Source: Coprobacillus sp. CAG:698
Lineage (GTDB): Bacteria > Bacillota_I > Bacilli_A > ML615J-28 > CAG-698
DNA length: 64,000 bases
Assembly: GCA_000431235.1 (NCBI GenBank)
Contig: HF988734.1
Span: 62,001-126,000 of the forward strand
Direction: 5' to 3'
The first letter of the stretch is position 1. Each line of letters opens with the position of its first letter. The notes beneath the pieces are model-generated. The model saw only the letters and a list, made by a program, of their open reading frames with translations, did not search any database and was not told the DNA's origin. The translations under genes and the position numbers were made by a program. Shown here one piece after another: positions 61,226 through 64,000 of this stretch.

Positions 61226-61303
61226 ATGAAAATTTATCTTGTATTAAAGAAAATCATCAAAGAGTTTGTTAGCCATGGCATACGGCTAAAAGTATGCCAC
61301 TAA
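61226..61303 (+). CDS. 25-residue putative leader peptide
   Basis: The short ORF has the best possible ribosome site (GAGGAGG, 7 bases upstream). It encodes MKIYLVLKKIIKEFVSHGIR then LKVCH. Its 3' half contains a perfect 8-bp inverted repeat, TGGCATAC (61276-61283) with GTATGCCA (61292-61299). The lipoprotein gene starts 23 bases after its stop. Position and hairpin suggest a leader peptide controlling the lipoprotein-protease operon, but an independent small basic peptide is also possible. Confidence 0.5.
   Translation: MKIYLVLKKIIKEFVSHGIRLKVCH
61276..61299 (+). repeat. 8-bp perfect inverted repeat in the leader ORF
   Basis: TGGCATAC and GTATGCCA separated by GGCTAAAA. There is no T-run behind it, so it is not a terminator; it may be an RNA hairpin or an operator. 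Confidence 0.6.
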
Positions 61304-61326
61304 AAATTAATGAAAGGAGTGAAAGA

Positions 61327-62424
61327 ATGAAAAAAATAATATCTTTAATTTTAATAGTAATGTTTGCTATGTGTTTATTAAGTTGTAATAATGCCAATAA
61401 CAACGAAAATACAAATCCTAAAACAACTGAAAACACAAAAGAGAATGAAAACACAAAAGAAAACGAAAACAAAGGAAAAGAAGAAGTAAAAAACAACGAA
61501 ACAAAGAATAATGAAACAGAAAAAAATGATGAAAAAGATATTTTTCCTGAAGAAAATAAGCTAACTGAACAAGAGATAAATACTATTAACAATTTATATT
61601 TAATAACTTCATCTGGTTCTTGCACATTTGGAAGTGAATATTCATTTGCAAATAATCTTTCTCTTTATAAAGAAAAAAAGAAAAATATATACTTGATAGA
61701 TTATGAAGCAAGTTTTGAAAGATATCTTTGTGGATATATACCTATAGAAATTTACACAAAAATGAGTGAAGAATCATTGTTTGACCCAATGCATTGTGGA
61801 GGCTCTGATGTTTTAAATAGGTATAAAAAATATCTTAATAAGTTAGATATTAATGGCTTTGGTACAGATGATATTATCTGGACTAGTTATATGTCTATGG
61901 ATGATATTAAATTTGTATATGATGATAAGTATGTTGCTCAACTTATTTTAGTGGAAAGCAAAGTCAAAATAATTACTGATTTATATGGTAATGAAATAAA
62001 TCAAGAAGTATTAGATTTATCACCAATAGCATATAGAGTAAAAGATAATAACTTTAGAATCTTAGGTGCAATAAATATACTAGATAGTAGCAAATATATT
62101 GTTAATACAAAATACTATGAGAGTTTTGAGAATGTACCATTCCTTGACATTGTAGATGCATCGACAGCCTATCCACTTCCTGCATATCTAGCTAAAGCAG
62201 ACGAAGATAATAATTTTATGCTACCAATTACCGAACAATATGGTTCTGAGCCCACTGATCTAGTTGAATATATCTTCAAAGAACATGCAGATAAGTTTAG
62301 AGAATGTATTGTAAAAACGGAGGATATTTCAAGAAATGTTAATGGTAAGGATGTATTTTTCAAAAGAATAGGATATTTTAACTTTGAAAAGTATAGAAAT
62401 GTAATAATTTCATTAATGCAATAA
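61327..62424 (+). CDS. lipoprotein of unknown function
   Basis: A 365-residue predicted lipoprotein. The signal peptide MKKIISLILIVMFAMCLLSC ends in the lipobox LLSC (Cys 20). Then comes a ~60-residue low-complexity spacer of Asn, Glu, Lys and Thr (repeats of ENTKENENTK type), and a globular part of ~280 residues with no recognised family. The ATG at 61327 follows AAAGGAG; a start 33 bases upstream would destroy the signal peptide. The protease gene begins 25 bases after its stop, so both belong to one operon, and the lipoprotein could be the protease's partner or inhibitor. Confidence 0.82.
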   Translation: MKKIISLILIVMFAMCLLSCNNANNNENTNPKTTENTKENENTKENENKGKEEVKNNETKNNETEKNDEKDIFPEENKLTEQEINTINNLYLITSSGSCTFGSEYSFANNLSLYKEKKKNIYLIDYEASFERYLCGYIPIEIYTKMSEESLFDPMHCGGSDVLNRYKKYLNKLDINGFGTDDIIWTSYMSMDDIKFVYDDKYVAQLILVESKVKIITDLYGNEINQEVLDLSPIAYRVKDNNFRILGAINILDSSKYIVNTKYYESFENVPFLDIVDASTAYPLPAYLAKADEDNNFMLPITEQYGSEPTDLVEYIFKEHADKFRECIVKTEDISRNVNGKDVFFKRIGYFNFEKYRNVIISLMQ

Positions 62425-62449
62425 AATAAGCGTAAGGAAGGAGAATTAA

Positions 62450-64000
62450 ATGAAGCTTTTAAGAAAAACAATTTTAACTACTATAATTATTTTATTTGTC
62501 GTCTTATCTTTTGCATCAATTAAGAATTATGTATACGCACATAACGCAGATTTAGATGTTGAATATGATATATGTGATCTTGATGAGGGAAATTTGTGGT
62601 ATTATATCTCATCACAAAAATATGTATCATATCCACATGGGGAAAGAGTTTACTATAAAGATTTAACACATCTTAGTCAGGAAGTTACTACTATTTCATA
62701 TTATATAAATAATAACTCAAAAGACAATGTAAATTATACGTGGACTACAAATTTAACTGAAGAAGAAGCATTGAATGTAAAACAAACATTTGTTAATAGT
62801 ATGTTAAAATGGAATGATATTTACTATTATTCTTATGATCAACAGGGTAATAGAGTAACTAATAAAGTAATTAATATCGTAGAAACATTAGAAAAAAATA
62901 ATGCTGAAATTGTTATATATCCAAAATATGAAGTCAAAAATGATGATGGGCTGTATTATGCATGCACTTCACAAGAAAGTGAACCAAATACAATTGAAGA
63001 AGATATAAAAGAAGAAGGCTCTGAAAATTACTCACATTCACATGTATTAAAATGGGATATTGAAGTAAATTTATATATGTATAATCCACGAGAAGAAGAA
63101 TTTTCCCATGTGAGTAAGGTGACTGGAGAGCATGAAATAGGTCATGTACTTGGACTTCGAGATGTTGATACAATATGTGATCATTATTTACCTCAACATT
63201 CAGAATTATTGATGGGATATGGAGGTACTTCTAATAGCCATGTAACATACGCAACATATAAAGATATTGCAGGTGTTAGTATTACTAGAGGGTTTCACGA
63301 TGTCGACGACCATATATGGATGAAAAGGATTAATGATGATGGATCAATAGATTTGATTTGTGCGTTGTGTAATGGCATTATGAAAAACATAACACTAGAT
63401 TCTAATGGATTAACATATAATGGAAAAATGATAAACAAATATAAAGATTGTATCCATTACGGAAAATATAATTCAAATATGCTATTGGTTGCTACTGACG
63501 GAATTAGAAACTTCTTTAAATGTTTAAACTGCAGACACATAGATACTATTGAAATTAATAATGAATATAATTTATTAAATGAATTAACAATGATTAATGA
63601 TTCATATAATATTAATGCGGGTAAAAAGAATGTTTTTAAATTGAATATTGATAGAACAAATTTATATGAAATACTTCTTAATTCAACATCACCAAGTGAA
63701 ATTAGACTATATGATGAAAACTTTAATAAAATCACAACATTTAGTTCAGTAGATAACACTACTTTGATAACTAATAAAATTCTAAATGCAGGGACTTATT
63801 ATATAGAAATAGAAAATAAAGGAACAAATAGTGCTAATTATACAATGAAAATTATATTTGATAATTCTGTGGATTTACGTGAAGAACGCAACAATATATT
63901 ATTAAATATTAATAGAGGAATTGGGAATTATCGCTATTATAATACTAATGGTGCAGGGTTTTATAAATTTTCATTATATGGTACAAAAACAGATAATTCT
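62450..64000 (+). CDS. secreted metzincin-type zinc metalloprotease, 3'-truncated by window edge
   Basis: The frame is open from the ATG at 62450 (AAGGAAGGAG upstream) to the window end, 517 codons. The product has a signal peptide (~6-28, ending VYA), a ~195-residue lead region, and the catalytic motif HEIGHVLGLRD (228-238), an HExxHxxGxxD zinc site, with the Met-turn LLMGYG about 20 residues later. This is the matrixin/metzincin pattern. Two CxxC pairs follow (ICALCN and FKCLNCRH), perhaps a zinc site or disulfides. A beta-rich domain with GTYYIEIENKGTNSANYTMKI at its end resembles a bacterial pre-peptidase C-terminal (PPC) domain. The C-terminus is not visible. Confidence 0.88.
   Translation, partial: MKLLRKTILTTIIILFVVLSFASIKNYVYAHNADLDVEYDICDLDEGNLWYYISSQKYVSYPHGERVYYKDLTHLSQEVTTISYYINNNSKDNVNYTWTTNLTEEEALNVKQTFVNSMLKWNDIYYYSYDQQGNRVTNKVINIVETLEKNNAEIVIYPKYEVKNDDGLYYACTSQESEPNTIEEDIKEEGSENYSHSHVLKWDIEVNLYMYNPREEEFSHVSKVTGEHEIGHVLGLRDVDTICDHYLPQHSELLMGYGGTSNSHVTYATYKDIAGVSITRGFHDVDDHIWMKRINDDGSIDLICALCNGIMKNITLDSNGLTYNGKMINKYKDCIHYGKYNSNMLLVATDGIRNFFKCLNCRHIDTIEINNEYNLLNELTMINDSYNINAGKKNVFKLNIDRTNLYEILLNSTSPSEIRLYDENFNKITTFSSVDNTTLITNKILNAGTYYIEIENKGTNSANYTMKIIFDNSVDLREERNNILLNINRGIGNYRYYNTNGAGFYKFSLYGTKTDNS

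Noticed and set aside
61294..61326. An earlier ATG start for the lipoprotein at 61294
   Set aside because: It would overlap the leader ORF and put charged residues before the signal peptide; the ATG at 61327 has AAAGGAG and a clean lipobox N-terminus.
1..64000. UGA recoded to tryptophan, as in Mycoplasma
   Set aside because: TGA ends several genes at their expected length (dnaB helicase, rplI, the 50-residue ORF) and Trp is encoded by TGG in conserved sites such as the decarboxylase and MutM.
1..64000. CRISPR arrays, prophage, transposases, tRNA or rRNA genes
   Set aside because: No spaced direct repeats, integrase or transposase motifs, or tRNA cloverleaf sequences were seen. The GGTACCGCGG at 16 kb belongs to the T-box.

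Overview
The window is strikingly A+T-rich, gene-dense DNA from a low-GC Gram-positive, spore-forming bacterium. Every gene-order anchor points to Bacilli-type chromosomes: rplI-dnaB; prfA-prmC-spoIIR-ywlC; polA-mutM-coaE-dnaB-dnaI-thrS; rpiB-upp-ywzB-spoIIQ; yhaM-prsA; walJ-rlmH; trmU(mnmA)-yrrC(recD2); comEA-comEC-holA-rpsT-gpr; pgsA-recA-rny-ymdB-spoVS-miaB-cotE. UGA is a normal stop (dnaB and the 50-residue ORF end in TGA), so this is not a UGA-recoding mollicute. The short intergenic gaps, reduced proteins and spore genes (spoIIR, spoIIQ, spoVD-like, gpr, spoVS, cotE) suggest an uncultured gut Bacilli lineage of the RF39/Erysipelotrichia kind. That placement is inference.

Layout. 1-5.1 kb: end of rplI, replicative helicase, release factor 1 and its methylase, a membrane protein, and TsaC. 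5.1-9.3 kb: SpoIIR, MscS, a short arginine-decarboxylase-like enzyme, a Tyr/Pro-rich coat-like protein and a VanY-type peptidase. 9.3-20.4 kb: DNA polymerase I, a MutM-CoaE fusion, primosome loaders DnaB/DnaI, a threonine T-box controlling a Nudix hydrolase and ThrRS, a CPBP protease and a TPR protein. 20.4-27.4 kb: an AAA/DUF4143 ATPase, a SpoVD-like PBP, RpiB, Upp, YwzB, SpoIIQ, a degenerate ABC ATPase and a YigZ protein. 27.5-36.8 kb: a degenerate CCA-enzyme-like protein, YhaM, two tandem promoter-driven small RNAs, two very large PrsA-like lipoproteins and an InlB-repeat remnant. 37-49.4 kb: WalJ, RlmH, UvrB, MnmA, RecD2, ComEA/ComEC, HolA, S20, and GPR with two tiny membrane ORFs. 49.5-61 kb: a flavoprotein, DUF1292, a TPP riboswitch with ThiT, PgsA, RecA, RNase Y, YmdB, SpoVS, a GNAT, a uridine-kinase-like fusion, MiaB, CotE and a HAD phosphatase. 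61-64 kb: a further small-RNA candidate, a leader peptide, a lipoprotein and a secreted metzincin protease that runs off the window.

Most of the window is core information processing (replication, repair, translation, tRNA modification, RNA turnover) interleaved with sporulation. Many promoters match the vegetative consensus with an exact 17-bp spacer, and factor-independent terminators are easy to see. No rRNA, tRNA, CRISPR array, prophage or insertion sequence was recognised.

The most interesting items are: the duplicated small RNAs between yhaM and prsA, each with its own promoter and terminator and a nearly invariant core; two pseudoenzyme-like proteins (a CCA-enzyme relative beside the 3'-5' exonuclease YhaM, and an ABC ATPase lacking all its catalytic residues); the MutM-CoaE fusion; and the secreted metzincin locus.
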